Positions 31,073 to 42,283 of a stretch of 64,000 nucleotides of DNA are shown here, piece by piece. Each line of letters begins with the position of its first letter. Position 1 is the stretch's first letter. Below the pieces are notes generated by a model. The model saw only the letters and a list, made by a program, of their open reading frames with translations, was not told the origin of the DNA and did not search any database. The stretch is from Protula sp. h YS-2021 (taxonomy: Eukaryota > Annelida > Polychaeta > Sabellida > Serpulidae): contig CATKHT010000063.1 of the NCBI GenBank assembly GCA_949752745.1, positions 1-64,000 of the forward strand, given 5' to 3'. The position numbers and the translations under genes were made by a program.

Positions 31073-31146
31073 GCGACGGTTAGCTCAGTCGGTAGAGCAT
31101 CGGTCCTGTAATCCAAAGGTCCCTGGTTCGAAACCGGCCAGGGGTG
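31073..31146 (+). ncRNA. tRNA-like SINE head / degenerate tRNA, copy 1
   Basis: Box A TAGCTCAGTCGG and box B GGTTCGAAACC are well kept, and the D arm pairs (GCTC/GAGC). The anticodon position reads TGT, but the anticodon stem has mismatches and the acceptor ends do not pair. This looks like a tRNA-derived SINE or tRNA pseudogene, not a functional tRNA. It lies in intron A-B of the IL-1-like gene. Confidence 0.55.
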
Positions 31147-31869
31147 GAAAGCAAGGGATCGGCTTTCGCTCAAATTGCCTCAGTTAAACGACTGCACGAC
31201 ATTATTCACCACCACGGAATTCAAAATTAGCACAATTTAGTCTTCCGGCCATCCCTTTAAAAAAAGTTACGACGCTTGACAATACTGGCCGAATTATCGC
31301 GGATTTCCCGGAAGACTAAAACTATGATATTTATTTATTTACTTGTTTATTTATATATATATATATATATATTATTTGCAGCACTCGGACAGCGGTCTTT
31401 ACATGTCGCTGGACGGGAACCAGCTGCAGCTATGTGAACTGCAATATGGGGACCATCGATGTAAGCACCAATGACGTCATTCCGCATAAAGTGCTAACAT
31501 CGTAGGGGCTGGGGCGGGGGGTGTGGTTAAAACTCGCAACTCTCCTTTTTATTCCCCGGAGTTAAAGGTACTCGCGTACTGATTATCAAGCGTGACGTAT
31601 GACTTTTTAAAATTATCCCTTAATGCAAAATGAAAATTTTGAAATAATACCCCGCGTTTGACCTCAAAAATTACCCGCCCCGCCCCTTTCTTCTCCGCTT
31701 TTGCACCTTGGACATGGTAACGCTTGTGATACCAGGTGGCCCCTCTCCACGCCCTCCACCCCCAGGCTTTTGATCCCCCCTCCTTGGACTTCACCCCCTT
31801 TCCTCACCGCCATCCCCGCACCCTCCCACACACACTACTGGTTCATATAATAATGATAACAAGAACAGC

Positions 31870-31940
<71 letters not shown>

Positions 31941-32849
31941 ATAAACAAAGAACTGTCAACGCAGATGTTTCCTTTTTATTGTGCATTTGGTTTTTTAATA
32001 TTTATTTATTTATGTATTTATGTATTATTATTATCATTATTATTATTATTATTATTATTTTATTTTGTGTGTGTGTGTTCAGTTGTTTTTCAGAAGGGTC
32101 AGGCTGGGGGCATTGAGATGCGAAAGTCGTCACCCTGGTACAACCGGTGCGTCATCGTCGTTTGCATCAATGACGTCATAGGCTCCAGAGATTTCCTGGT
32201 TTCCGGAGCGGAGGGAAGACTAGGAGTTCAAGTAAATTCCCTTAGTTTCTTCTGGATCTTGTCGTGGGACACCCCAGCCAGCTGAAGACGAACCTTAAGT
32301 ACATACATATAGCAAAGAATGTCCAGAGACATTGCAGGCAGCTAAAACACTTTTAAAGTTTCTCAAAAGCCCAAAATATGTTGGGGAAACCCCTGGGAAA
32401 CATCCTTCAAAGTCTGGATCTGGATAGTCAAAACGGAATAAGGAGATTCAGTTTTTAAAATGACAGCGATATATATATATTTTAAAATGATTAAAACCAA
32501 ATATCGCAAATTTCGATATTGGTAAAGTTCAGTACAAAGGCCAACCCATAATCCTGTTTACATAGAAAACATTTGCAAAGTGTCAACACAATGAAATTCT
32601 AACAGACAAAAGTTTCCTTTCAAAGTTTTATATTTACTTAAACTTCTTATTATTTCATAATAAGGGTCAAAATTTTGACATAATGCCGCCATGTTTGAAA
32701 CGTGTTGTCACAAAAAAATTGAATGAGAAGAGTGTTGAAATGATTTTCCACGGCGTCAGATCAAATACAGAAATGGTCGATTTCGATGTGTTTGAAGATA
32801 TAAAACAAGGATACATTGCCCTTGCATACACAGGAAAATGCCACTCCCT

Positions 32850-33075
32850 GTTTCCCTCCCACCCACCCCCCTCGCAGCCCTCCCACACACTCCCTCTCCC
32901 CCTCCCACCCCACCCCACCGCACTCCCATTCCTCCCACCCACCCCCTCTCAGCCCTTCTAAAATACCCCCACCCCATGTCCCAACATTCCAACCCTCCCA
33001 CATCACCCCACCACCTCTCCAACTGCAACCCGTCCCACCCCTAGCTCTCCAACTCCTCCCACCCCTACCCCCGGG
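32850..33075. repeat. C-rich tract in intron C-D, copy 1
   Basis: About 225 bases of CCCTCCCACCCCAC-type sequence, with G runs on the other strand. The many Pro- and Gly-rich frames here are composition artefacts. Copies are at 36438-36665 and, inverted, 63000-63215. Confidence 0.75.
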
Positions 33076-33991
33076 TTGACTTTAGAGGAATTACTGGGTA
33101 AAACAAACTCACCACACCCGTATGTATTTTATTTCAGGAACTGCCCCGAATAAACACCCGAGAAAGCCCGATCGTTAATTTTAAGAGTGAAAATTTGTTC
33201 CACGTTTTTAACACTGATCTGCTTCATCAAAAATGTACAATAAATTAGGTTTTGTATTAGAAATGATAAGTAGTGTAACTGTGTAACAGCTTTTTATTTG
33301 CCAAGTTAAGGTATAGTTTCCTGGTGTTTTCACATGCCTTACAACATTTTTATTACCTCTATTATTAATATTTTCCATTATTATTATATAATTTCAATAT
33401 CATTACTCTACTATACCCTATCGTTAACCCAGGCCCTCGATAGGATGTTTTACCATACCTGTCCGAAAAGGATGTTTTACCATACATGTCAAAAAAGGAT
33501 GTGTTACCATACGTGTAAAAAAGGATGTGTTACCATACGTGTCCAAAAAGGATGTGCTACGAAACGGGAGTAAGTTTTGGTGCCAGTAGCGCTAGTAGCG
33601 TGTTCTTTTTGAAACACACTCCACGTCCACCAAGACACAAACAGCACAAACACTGCTCAATCCACGTGACTGTCTGTTGTTTTAATATAATAAGGCCATC
33701 GCCCTCCCCCCCACTCCAACCTATCTTAAGTCTCCAGTCTTTGTAACGCATTTTAATTACTCTATATTCAACCCTTACAAGTGACAGCTTGCTGGCAGGC
33801 ATTCCTTGAAGGCCCGGAACAATCACCTGGCTTCCGCATTGAGGGAATTACGGCGTGGGGAATTCCCATACTCTCACCATTGTACAACTTCAATTCAAGG
33901 TCCTGATTTCACCACATGTGTAAAGCTTGTCTTGGCAGTGCCGTATTAGACAAAAATCTGCATTCGATTCGCGGGTAAACATTAGAAAAAA

Positions 33992-35468
33992 ATGGAAGAA
34001 TACGGTCAACTGACATTCTTCGAAGGTAAAAGTCAAACAACAGGGGTTGAAAACTTCGCGTTTTCTTCAAGTTATGAAGTTCATGGGCATTTGAGTCTAT
34101 TCGATCTCAGTTTAGAAGACTCGAAATTTGCGGATAGTCCCAAATGTGAGAAAAGTTCACCACCATCCAGCAGTACCCTAAAACTAGAACGGTTAAAGGA
34201 AGACGAATTCAAGGACCGCTTTGATTCAGGCAAAGAAGGGGAATTCCCTGTCACCGATAAGGGGGCTTCCCTTGAGGGGAATTCCGTCGGGGAGGATTCT
34301 GCGGATGGGTTGGACAAAGATGCGGTTTCACTGAAAGGCAGAGACGTCCAAACAAGCTTTAATAATATCCCGCGGCCAGAGAAATGCTGTATACAGGTGA
34401 GTTCTTCCGGTCAAATGGTTCCTTTTTCAGTGACGTCAGAGCCCGTATAAAGTTAACCCTGAACTTTCAGTAACTATAAATATTTGGGAAATGAATAAAT
34501 AAAACAGGTCATGAACAAGGCCAGAAGATAATTGCATTTCCCTTTTTTTTTCAATTTTCTTCTGTTGCCTGTATATTTTCGTTTGGGGGGGGGGGGTTGG
34601 GGGGGGCTGGGCTCCAACAGTCATTCCCACCCCACGAACAGCAATGACATAAAACGGCAGAGCCGAAAGTTGCGACGGTTAGCTCAGTCGGTAGAGCATC
34701 GGTCCTGTAATCCAAAGGTCCCTGGTTCGAAACCGGCCAGGGGTGGAAAGCAAGGGATCGGCTTTCGCTCAAATTGCCTCAGTTAAACGACTGCACGACA
34801 TTATTCACCACCACGGAATTCAAAATTAGCACAATTTAGTCTTCCGGCCATCCCTTTAAAAAAAGTTACGACGCTTGACAATACTGGCCGAATTATCGCG
34901 GATTTCCCGGAAGACTAAAACTATGATATTTATTTATTTACTTGTTTATTTATATATATATATATATATATTATTTGCAGCACTCGGACAGCGGTCTTTA
35001 CATGTCGCTGGACGGGAACCAGCTGCAGCTATGTGAACTGCAATATGGGGACCATCGATGTAAGCACCAATGACGTCATTCCGCATAAAGTGCTAACATC
35101 GTAGGGGCTGGGGCGGGGGGTGTGGTTAAAACTCGCAACTCTCCTTTTTATTCCCCGGAGTTAAAGGTACTCGCGTACTGATTATCAAGCGTGACGTATG
35201 ACTTTTTAAAATTATCCCTTAATGCAAAATGAAAATTTTGAAATAATACCCCGCGTTTGACCTCAAAAATTACCCGCCCCGCCCCTTTCTTCTCCGCTTT
35301 TGCACCTTGGACATGGTAACGCTTGTGATACCAGGTGGCCCCTCTCCACGCCCTCCACCCCCAGGCTTTTGATCCCCCCTCCTTGGACTTCACCCCCTTT
35401 CCTCACCGCCATCCCCGCACCCTCCCACACACACTACTGGTTCATATAATAATGATAACAAGAACAGC

Positions 35469-35530
<62 letters not shown>

Positions 35531-37238
35531 ATAAACAAAGAACTGTCAACGCAGATGTTTCCTTTTTATTGTGCATTTGGTTTTTTAATATTTATTTATT
35601 TATGTATTTATGTATTATTATTATCATTATTATTATTATTATTATTATTTTATTTTGTGTGTGTGTGTTCAGTTGTTTTTCAGAAGGGTCAGGCTGGGGG
35701 CATTGAGATGCGAAAGTCGTCACCCTGGTACAACCGGTGCGTCATCGTCGTTTGCATCAATGACGTCATAGGCTCCAGAGATTTCCTGGTTTCCGGAGCG
35801 GAGGGAAGACTAGGAGTTCAAGTAAATTCCCTTAGTTTCTTCTGGATCTTGTCGTGGGACACCCCAGCCAGCTGAAGACGAACCTTAAGTACATACATAT
35901 AGCAAAGAATGTCCAGAGACATTGCAGGCAGCTAAAACACTTTTAAAGTTTCTCAAAAGCCCAAAATATGTTGGGGAAACCCCTGGGAAACATCCTTCAA
36001 AGTCTGGATCTGGATAGTCAAAACGGAATAAGGAGATTCAGTTTTTAAAATGACAGCGATATATATATATTTTAAAATGATTAAAACCAAATATCGCAAA
36101 TTTCGATATTGGTAAAGTTCAGTACAAAGGCCAACCCATAATCCTGTTTACATAGAAAACATTTGCAAAGTGTCAACACAATGAAATTCTAACAGACAAA
36201 AGTTTCCTTTCAAAGTTTTATATTTACTTAAACTTCTTATTATTTCATAATAAGGGTCAAAATTTTGACATAATGCCGCCATGTTTGAAATGTTGTCACA
36301 AAAAAATTGAATGAGAAGAGTGTTGAAATGATTTTCCACGGCGTCAGATCAAATACAGAAATGGTCGATTTCGATGTGTTTGAAGATATAAAACAAGGAT
36401 ACATTGCCCTTGCATACACAGGAAAATGCCACTCCCTGTTTCCCTCCCACCCACCCCCCTCGCAGCCCTCCCACACACTCCCTCTCCCCCTCCCACCCCA
36501 CCCCACCGCACTCCCATTCCTCCCACCCACCCCCTCTCAGCCCTTCTAAAATACCCCCACCCCATGTCCCAACATTCCAACCCTCCCACATCACCCCACC
36601 ACCTCTCCAACTGCAACCCGTCCCACCCCTAGCTCTCCAACTCCTCCCACCCCTACCCCCGGGTTGACTTTAGAGGAATTACTGGGTAAAACAAACTCAC
36701 CACACCCGTATGTATTTTATTTCAGGAACTGCCCCGAATAAACACCCGAGAAAGCCCGATCCCTTCCGACAACGACCCTCGCTATTTCTACATGATTCAC
36801 ACCAGTGGCACAAACGTCTGCTTCATCTCAACAAAATACGACGGTAGAACTTTTTTTCTGATTTTGTTTTATTTAACATCATTCTGTTTTTTTTTTTTAA
36901 TTTCTTTTTCACTTTAATACATCGCAACAAAATAAGGACAATATTAGTTCCACAGCTGGTGTAATTCAGGAACCTTTTGGCGATGGACGGGTGTGGAGTG
37001 GGGGTAGGGGAGGGGGGGGGGTCGGCGGGGTGGTTGTATTATTATTAGTGCGTGCTTGCACCTTGTGATGTGCATGTTATCATCACACCGTGCGCAAACA
37101 ACCACGTATAATATCTCTTTTTTTCATTCAGATTATTGCCTAGCGTCAGATGGCTGTGACGTATTTCTCAAGAAAGTTCCGGAGCTCCGACAGCTGACCA
37201 GAGATCCACAGATACAATTCAAGATTAAGTATCCATAG
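33992..37238 (+). CDS. Interleukin-1-like beta-trefoil protein, 5 exons, 285 aa
   Basis: Exons 33992-34396, 34981-35059, 35673-35821, 36726-36843 and 37132-37238. All introns are GT-AG, phases agree and the frame ends at TAG. Start ATG follows an A-run and opens MEEYGQLTFFEG. There is no signal peptide. Residues 1-128 are a Ser/Asp/Glu/Lys-rich, probably disordered pro-region. From about 129 a domain of about 157 residues follows the IL-1 pattern: SGLYMSLDGNQLQLCEL, RCVIVVCINDVIG, RDFLVSGAEGRLGVQ, then YFYMIHTSG...CFISTKYDDYCLASDG, VFLKKVPEL and a closing IQFKI. Length and pro-domain layout resemble vertebrate IL-1 precursors, which are leaderless and processed. The family assignment is by eye from the spacing; FGF or another beta-trefoil is the main alternative. 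Function as a cytokine is inference. Confidence 0.62.
34672..34745 (+). ncRNA. tRNA-like SINE head / degenerate tRNA, copy 2
   Basis: Tandem-duplicate of the copy at 31073-31146, with the same boxes A and B. Confidence 0.55.
36438..36665. repeat. C-rich tract in intron C-D, copy 2
   Basis: Tandem-duplicate of 32850-33075. Confidence 0.75.
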
Positions 37239-38445
37239 ATCTTCGAATTGGTTGAAGTGAAAAAGAGGGGTTTTATTGCAGCAGCTAATGTCTACACACT
37301 CCAAGCCTAACCAATGACTTCATCGAAAAATGTTAACTTATTTGGAGAATAGAAAGAAAATGTTGACCTTTGTATCAATAATTAGTGATTGGCTTGTTGA
37401 CTCATTGTGAGATAACATAAAGTAGTTTTCACCACTTAGAAAATATTGACCATCGTTTTTTTTATTCCTAATAAGTCAACATATGCTTCGTTGCGTGACT
37501 TAAACGCGATTTAACTTGGTCAGCTTCAACTATCAAAAAATCTATTGATTTTTACGTTCTGCTCAGTAATGAAAAATGGCAACAATGGCACTTCAAAAGA
37601 GATACAAAAATTGGTATTTCTCAACGTAAAACGAGCAATTCATCTGTTTACTTTTAAGAATCACTCGAGCGGTGCATCGGGAGGTCGACTGCCCTGAACT
37701 TCGGACAAGTTGTTTTTTGTTTTGTCCACAAATATCCACGAATACTCTTTTTTTTAAATTTTAAAGTATAAAGCATGCCAAAACTTTGTTCTGAATTAAT
37801 TTTTTTTTTGTAAATCTTTTAGCACATTTGTATGTTTTAGGTAATGGTATTTTAAATATGTGTGCTGAATACAAGATCATTTACACATTGTGTTTTATTT
37901 ATTTTTATTTTTCTATTTTATTTTTTTTTTCTCTTGCGAACCACCAAATATTTCCCCCACTGCTTATTAATGAACTTCAGGGTCCTAAAAATAGGCTCAC
38001 CAGTGGGACTGAACTAAAGTGGTCCTATTTCCCAGGTGATTCTATTTCCCAGGTGATACGGTTTCTAGCGTTTTTCATAATGCAAGGTACCTAAAACAGG
38101 ATTATCGAGAAGGAAATGGGACCTCAGAAATGGGACCACATCACAAATAAGACAAGCTGTCCCATTCTAGATGCTTTTACATCTGAAGAAACTCATACGT
38201 CATGTGCGGGTGCTCCTAACCCCCTACCCAACTCCAACCTTCCCCCCACCCTCCCTTTCCTCCTCTCCCCTAACCGCCGGCCTACACGCTTGGTTTAGTA
38301 CATTGAAAACACAGCTCGTCTTGTGCAGATGTAGATCTCCATGAACTGGGTCAGATGAAGCCAAAGGTTAGAAATGGCTATTTACACCACAGCGACGCGA
38401 ATAGCTTCTTTCATACAAGGTTGGTCGATGCTTGGTAAGACTCAT
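37239..38445. other. 3' flank of the IL-1-like gene, no gene recognised
   Basis: AT-rich sequence with T-runs and one short C-rich patch (38218-38275). The sequence is kept in the right arm at about 61.2-62.39 kb, but I see no conserved coding frame. Confidence 0.45.
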
Positions 38446-38451
38446 CTCACA

Positions 38452-38668
38452 GCTCATATACCGTATCGTATATCTATGGGATCTCATGGCTGGCATATCG
38501 TATTATCGTGCCGTATATTTATGGTATCTCATAGCTCACATATCCTATCGTTTATTATATCGTACAGTATATCTATGGTATCTCACAGCTGGAATATCGT
38601 AGCTCATATACCGTATCGTATATCTCATTGTATCGTATATCTACGGTATCTCACAGTTCATATATTGC
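38452..38668. repeat. ATCTATGGTATCTCA(CA)GCT minisatellite
   Basis: Units of about 35-40 bases containing CATATACCGTATCGTATATC and ATGGTATCTCACAGCT. The counterpart in the right arm is 61008-61215. Confidence 0.75.
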
Positions 38669-38681
38669 ATACGAGCTATGA

Positions 38682-38687
38682 GCTACA
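38682..38687. other. Empty target site for the 8.5-kb insertion
   Basis: In the left arm the sequence reads AGCTATGAGCTACAAGTCC with a single GCTACA (TGTAGC on the other strand). In the right arm the same site is split by 8,485 bp, with TGTAGC on both sides. This fixes the insertion boundaries directly. Confidence 0.92.
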
Positions 38688-38771
38688 AGTCCTCTTTATT
38701 GAACACGTAACTACTAGCAGTGAGGCAAGTCTTTTTTTTTTGTACTATCTATTCTAACACCATACTGCATG

Positions 38772-38783
38772 TACCACTTATTA

Positions 38784-38866
<83 letters not shown>

Positions 38867-38868
38867 TA
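38772..38868. repeat. (TTA)n microsatellite at LINE tail
   Basis: Trinucleotide tail of the LINE fragment that follows. The right-arm counterpart is much longer and interrupted by AAAAT variants. Confidence 0.9.
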
Positions 38869-39365
38869 GCACCATTTATACACCGCTTGAGAAAACTAAG
38901 TGGGCAACAATAACATTTAAATAAATTATAATTCAACTTGTTTTACTGATACTGTGAACTGCAATACTAAAATGAATATAGACTAGATTGAAACACTAAT
39001 ACTGACAGAAATATTAACATTTATAGGCACTTTTAAAAAGATGTGTTCTGAGTGAGCGTTTAAAGGTGCTCAAACAAGATTGATTTCTTATATAAAAAGA
39101 ATTCCACAAAGCCTGGGACACCTAGCATTAATTCCGCGTTCACCATGCTTATTTTTGAACCTAGGCTCAATGAGCTTAACATTGTCTGCGCAAAGATACA
39201 GAAGGTTCGGGTTGCCTTATAAGCATATCAGAAATGTACTTTGGGGCTGCTCCATTTAAACCTTTATACGCAAGCGTGAGAATCTTAACGTTAGACCTCT
39301 CAGACACTGGTAACCAATGCAAATAGTAGTAGGAAAACGACAGTTCTACCACAGCCCCCCTACCC
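38869..39365 (-). mobile_element. 3' end of a CR1/L2-like LINE (left arm)
   Basis: Minus-strand remnant with LHWLPVSERSNVKILTLAYK and APKYISDMLI, then a short 3' tail and (AAT)n. The mirror copy is at 51661-52155. Confidence 0.75.
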
Positions 39366-39504
39366 CCTACCCCCCCTACCCCCCTACCCCCCCCCACCCC
39401 CTACCCCCCCCCCCGGGCTAAGAAAATTTTGCGATTTCAGCATAGTTATATGTTTCAGACGATTCTGAACAACTTTGGTTTTGAGGACACCCCCCCCCTC
39501 TTAC

Positions 39505-40010
39505 TTAAAATTGCGATAACTTTCGTTATAGTTGATCGATTTGTATCAAAATTTCACTGTTTGATTCAGTTTTATGTAAACTTTTGTTATAAAGTAATTA
39601 TCGGCTAGTTGCGCAGCTGGCTGTATGCATATTTATAGCATGTAGCCATTTTAACTTAAAACTGGGATAACTTTTGTTATACTTGACCGAATTACCTGGA
39701 AATTTCGCTGTTTGATTCAGTTTTCTATCTAGTTTTGACATAGTCATGGGCTATTTGCACAGCTGGCTGTATGCATATTTATAGCATGTAGCCATTTTAA
39801 CTTAAAACTGGGATAACTTTTGTTATACTTGACCGATTTACCTGGAAATTTCGCTGTTTGATTCAGTTTTCTATCTAGTTTTGACATAGTCATGGGCTAT
39901 TTGCACAGCTGGCTGTATGCATATTTATAGCATGTAGCCATTTTAACTTAAAACTGGGATAACTTTTGTTATACTTGACCGATTTACATGAAAATTTCAC
40001 CATTTTGTTC
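39505..40010. repeat. 147-bp satellite, about 3 units
   Basis: Unit begins near GGATAACTTTTGTTATACTT and contains TTTGATTCAGTTTTCTATCT, GCTGGCTGTATGCATATTTA and TAGCATGTAGCCATTTT. Start-to-start spacing measured at 39664 and 39811 is 147. Further arrays of this family are listed separately. Confidence 0.88.
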
Positions 40011-40835
40011 AGTTATTTCTTGTGTTATTTCGCGGATGAATACCATTTTGGCTTGACCGCTAGATGTCTCTGCTGTACAGCTCTGCAACTGCATGTGAGA
40101 CATTCTGCTGAGTCAGCAATTTTAACGAGTTTGAACAAGTTACACACCATATTTTGATTGCATCGAAGTAGTATAAAAGCAGACCTTTTTGTTCTGCTTG
40201 GAAAAACTTGGACAAACTTTTAGTTTTTGTTTTTATGACTCTATGACATTATGTGACAACATGTGACTGTGACATTATGTAATCTATGACATTATGTGAC
40301 TCTCTGTGACTTTTTTAAACATAATAGCCATATTTCTATGTCTATTTTCACTATTATTATTATGCTAATATTTAATTAGTCATATTTCAATGGTTTTATT
40401 ACAATAACCACACGCACACACAGCATAGGAATAAGTACATGAAAGGTCTCAGAGTGTGGGGAAACCAATCAATAAATTTCAGAGTGCACTCGTTCAGAGC
40501 GTGGGAACGATCAATAATTTGAGAAGGAATGGGATTTTCCCTACGTTAAGTCCAATGTTATGTTTTATGTTATAGTAGTTGGAAAATGGTGCAAACTTCA
40601 GCAAATGTAGTTTTTGACAACATATGATATATAAAATAAGTTTTAGCATTTTACCATGGTACTTTTTCAAATATTCTAAAGTCATAGTGTTGCAGAAATG
40701 GTGGTTCTAGACCAACTTTAACAAATTTAGTTTTTCACGTTTCAAACAATTCTACCACTTGGTTGGTGGGTTGATTGTTGGAAAATGGGAAGTGAAAATG
40801 TGGATAGTTATGTAGGAAAACTGCGCCCATTCAAA

Positions 40836-40908
40836 CATGTGTTCGAATGGCAAGCCCATTTAAAAGACGTGTTCGAATGGCAAGCCCATTCAAAACACGT
40901 GTTCGAAT
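40836..40908. repeat. Three-unit ACGTGTTCGAATGGCAAGCC repeat
   Basis: Units of about 24 bases with TGTTCGAATGGCAAGCCCAT, two carrying ACGTGTTC. Repeated in each long inverted repeat of the cluster (about 43646-43726, 47122-47200, 50107-50185). Confidence 0.75.
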
Positions 40909-40938
40909 AATTTTTGGAAGATATTAGGTCGTGGTACT

Positions 40939-41181
40939 GTTCAACAAATTGTTCAACATGTTCAACATGTTCAACATGTTGTTGTTCAACATGTTCAACA
41001 TGTTGTTGTTCAACATGTTCAACATGTTGTTCAACATGTTCAACATGTTGTTCAACATGTTCAACATGTTCAACATGTTGTTCAACATGTTCAACATGTT
41101 GTTCAACATGTTCAACATGTTGTTGTTCAACAAGTTGTTCAACATGTTAAACATGTTGTTGTTGTTCAACAAGTTGTTGTA
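40939..41181. repeat. AACATGTT palindromic array 1
   Basis: Tandem 9- and 12-base units (TTCAACATG, TTGTTCAACATG) so that AACATGTT cores recur without other sequence between them. Every frame across it gives simple repeat peptides, all artefacts. It ends directly at a TATATAAA box. Confidence 0.92.
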
Positions 41182-41187
41182 TATAAA
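41180..41187 (+). promoter_or_regulatory. TATATAAA box of the inverted repeat, left
   Basis: Same box that drives the zinc-finger gene at the other end. Here it precedes only a relic of that gene: ATG at 41241 and 19 codons to TAA at 41298-41300. Confidence 0.6.
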
Positions 41188-41240
41188 GCTATGTTTAAAG
41201 ACTTTCTCATCATTTGAATAGTGTAGGTTGAACCGAAAGG

Positions 41241-41300
41241 ATGTATCAATGCAACATTTGTTCAAAATCTTACAACTGGCCACAAGGGCAAACGTGGTAA
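41241..41300 (+). pseudogene. Relic 5' end of the zinc-finger gene
   Basis: Nineteen codons beginning MYQCNICSKSYNWPQ, then divergence and a stop. It shows that the inverted repeat extends about 14 codons into the zinc-finger coding sequence. It lies upstream of the PC4-like gene and could act as a short upstream frame. Confidence 0.65.
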
Positions 41301-41338
41301 AGTTATTTCTAAACATATTAGGTCAACTCACTATAAAG

Positions 41339-41346
41339 TATAAAAG
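41339..41346 (+). promoter_or_regulatory. TATAAAAG box of the PC4-like gene
   Basis: TATAAAAG lies 55 bases before the ATG, implying a leader of about 25-30 bases. The same box and spacing occur in the two inverted copies of the gene. Confidence 0.65.
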
Positions 41347-41400
41347 GCAGCCGCCCTCAGACCTAACACACATTCTGTTACAAGATACTGAAGTGTGAAC

Positions 41401-41967
41401 ATGTCTGGAGTGAGCGAGCAACAACTACCATCTATTACAATGCCTGTAGAAAAGTCTGAGACAGTGCCTGCAGAAAATTTTATGGTAAAGCCTGAGACAA
41501 TACCTACAGCAAAGTCTAAGGCAATGCCCATGGTAAAGTCTAAGGCGAAGTCATGTCAGCAGCGTCAAAAGCGACCACATCTTAGAAAGAGAAAAAGAGA
41601 TGAGTTACCAGCTATGACGCCGCCGTGTAAAAAGCGAAAAATTAAGACAGAGCCTAAAATGAAGCGAGAACCAGAGTGTAAAGCTGCTACCACCATGAAG
41701 AAGATGGGTGTAGACGATTTACCGGTTATGATACCTATTAATGGAGAAATATATATTAAATTGGGGAAATATCAACAGAAAGTGATGGTTAACATTCGTG
41801 AATATATTACGGATCATACATCTGGGAGGTTACATCCTACCAAGAAGGGAATTTTGTTGTCATTGAACGATTGGCACATGCTGAAGAAGCAAATGACGTC
41901 AGTGGATCTCATGCTTCAGCAAATGGATTTGTATAAATGCAGTGACTGTCAGAAGATTGTTGAGTAG
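41401..41967 (+). CDS. PC4/Sub1-domain basic protein, copy 1, 188 aa
   Basis: ATG at 41401 (MSGVSEQQ), stop TAG. Residues 15-50 are a degenerate Pro/Lys/Ser repeat. Residues 57-89 are very basic (RKRKR, KKRKIK), a likely nuclear-localisation and nucleic-acid-binding stretch. Residues 115-172 match the transcriptional coactivator PC4 fold: GEIYIKLGKYQQKVMVNIREY, then LHPTKKGILLSLNDWHMLKKQ. A CSDC pair (180-183) ends the protein. PC4/Sub1 proteins bind single-stranded DNA and act in transcription and repair. Here the gene is the left member of a convergent pair inside an inverted-repeat element, so a role in the element's own transcription or replication is inferred. Copies 2 and 3 differ by only one to three residues, all near the N-terminus. 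Confidence 0.78.
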   Translation: MSGVSEQQLPSITMPVEKSETVPAENFMVKPETIPTAKSKAMPMVKSKAKSCQQRQKRPHLRKRKRDELPAMTPPCKKRKIKTEPKMKREPECKAATTMKKMGVDDLPVMIPINGEIYIKLGKYQQKVMVNIREYITDHTSGRLHPTKKGILLSLNDWHMLKKQMTSVDLMLQQMDLYKCSDCQKIVE

Positions 41968-42253
41968 ACAGCGAGATGACTGTATACATTTTAACTGCAT
42001 GACGAGCTTAGTGAATGCTATGATTTCATCACCCTCAGTGTAGAAGATTGGACAAGAACTTGAAACTTAGCTTTTACTCATATGGATATATACATTTGAT
42101 ATGTAGTTCAAATAAAATTGTCTTCATATGTACTCTATGTAATTAACATGATGTATGTTAATGTGAAGTTTTTGTGAATCTGCACATGTATTAACATAAT
42201 ATGTATTTGAAATAGTTTTGTTTGTATCATAATTGTACATATTTGCGATATTC

Positions 42254-42259
42254 AATAAA
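42254..42259 (+). terminator. Poly(A) signal of the PC4-like gene
   Basis: AATAAA about 290 bases after the stop; another AATAAA is near 42111. The opposite-strand signal of the zinc-finger gene lies only about 25 bases away. Confidence 0.5.
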
Positions 42260-42283
42260 AACACATATGATGCTTTTCAACTT

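Larger units (their letters stand above)
29595..33171. repeat. Tandem segmental duplication B, unit 1
   Basis: About 3.58 kb that repeats directly as 33172-36760 with very few differences: microsatellite lengths, G-run lengths and one extra 27-bp minisatellite unit in unit 2. The junction at about 33171 joins AAAGCCCGATC (inside exon D of the IL-1-like gene) to GTTAATTTTAAG (start of the unit), with a 3-base microhomology ATC. Confidence 0.92.
30390..33171 (+). pseudogene. IL-1-like gene, copy 1, truncated 3' by tandem duplication
   Basis: Exon A 30390-30794, B 31382-31460, C 32083-32231, and the first about 34 bases of exon D from 33138. Coding sequence, splice sites and phases match the complete copy. 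Exon D is cut at the duplication junction and exon E is missing, so this copy alone cannot make the last strand region of the trefoil. Splicing from exon C into the D of the next unit would restore a full message, so the pair could act as one gene with duplicated first exons. Confidence 0.7.
33172..36760. repeat. Tandem segmental duplication B, unit 2
   Basis: Direct repeat of 29595-33171. Beyond about 36760 the original locus continues with the rest of exon D. Near-identity, including introns, points to a recent event. Confidence 0.92.
35663..39415. repeat. Left outer arm of giant palindrome B
   Basis: Matches 51602-64000 in reverse complement once the 8.5-kb insertion in the right arm is removed. 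It contains IL-1-like exons C-E, their 3' flank, the CATATACCGTATCG minisatellite and a LINE tail. The match continues inward through the PC4 elements to about 42.6 kb against 48.34 kb. The right arm runs off the window, so the full extent is unknown. Confidence 0.9.

Noticed and set aside
31073..31146. Functional tRNA-Thr (TGT anticodon)
   Set aside because: Boxes A and B are good, but the anticodon stem has mismatches and the acceptor stem does not pair, so only a tRNA-like SINE or pseudogene is claimed.
32756..33079. Pro-rich and Gly/Trp-rich frames in the C-rich intron tract (also 36344-36667 and 62986-63310)
   Set aside because: Composition artefacts within intron C-D of the IL-1-like gene; frames are open on both strands.
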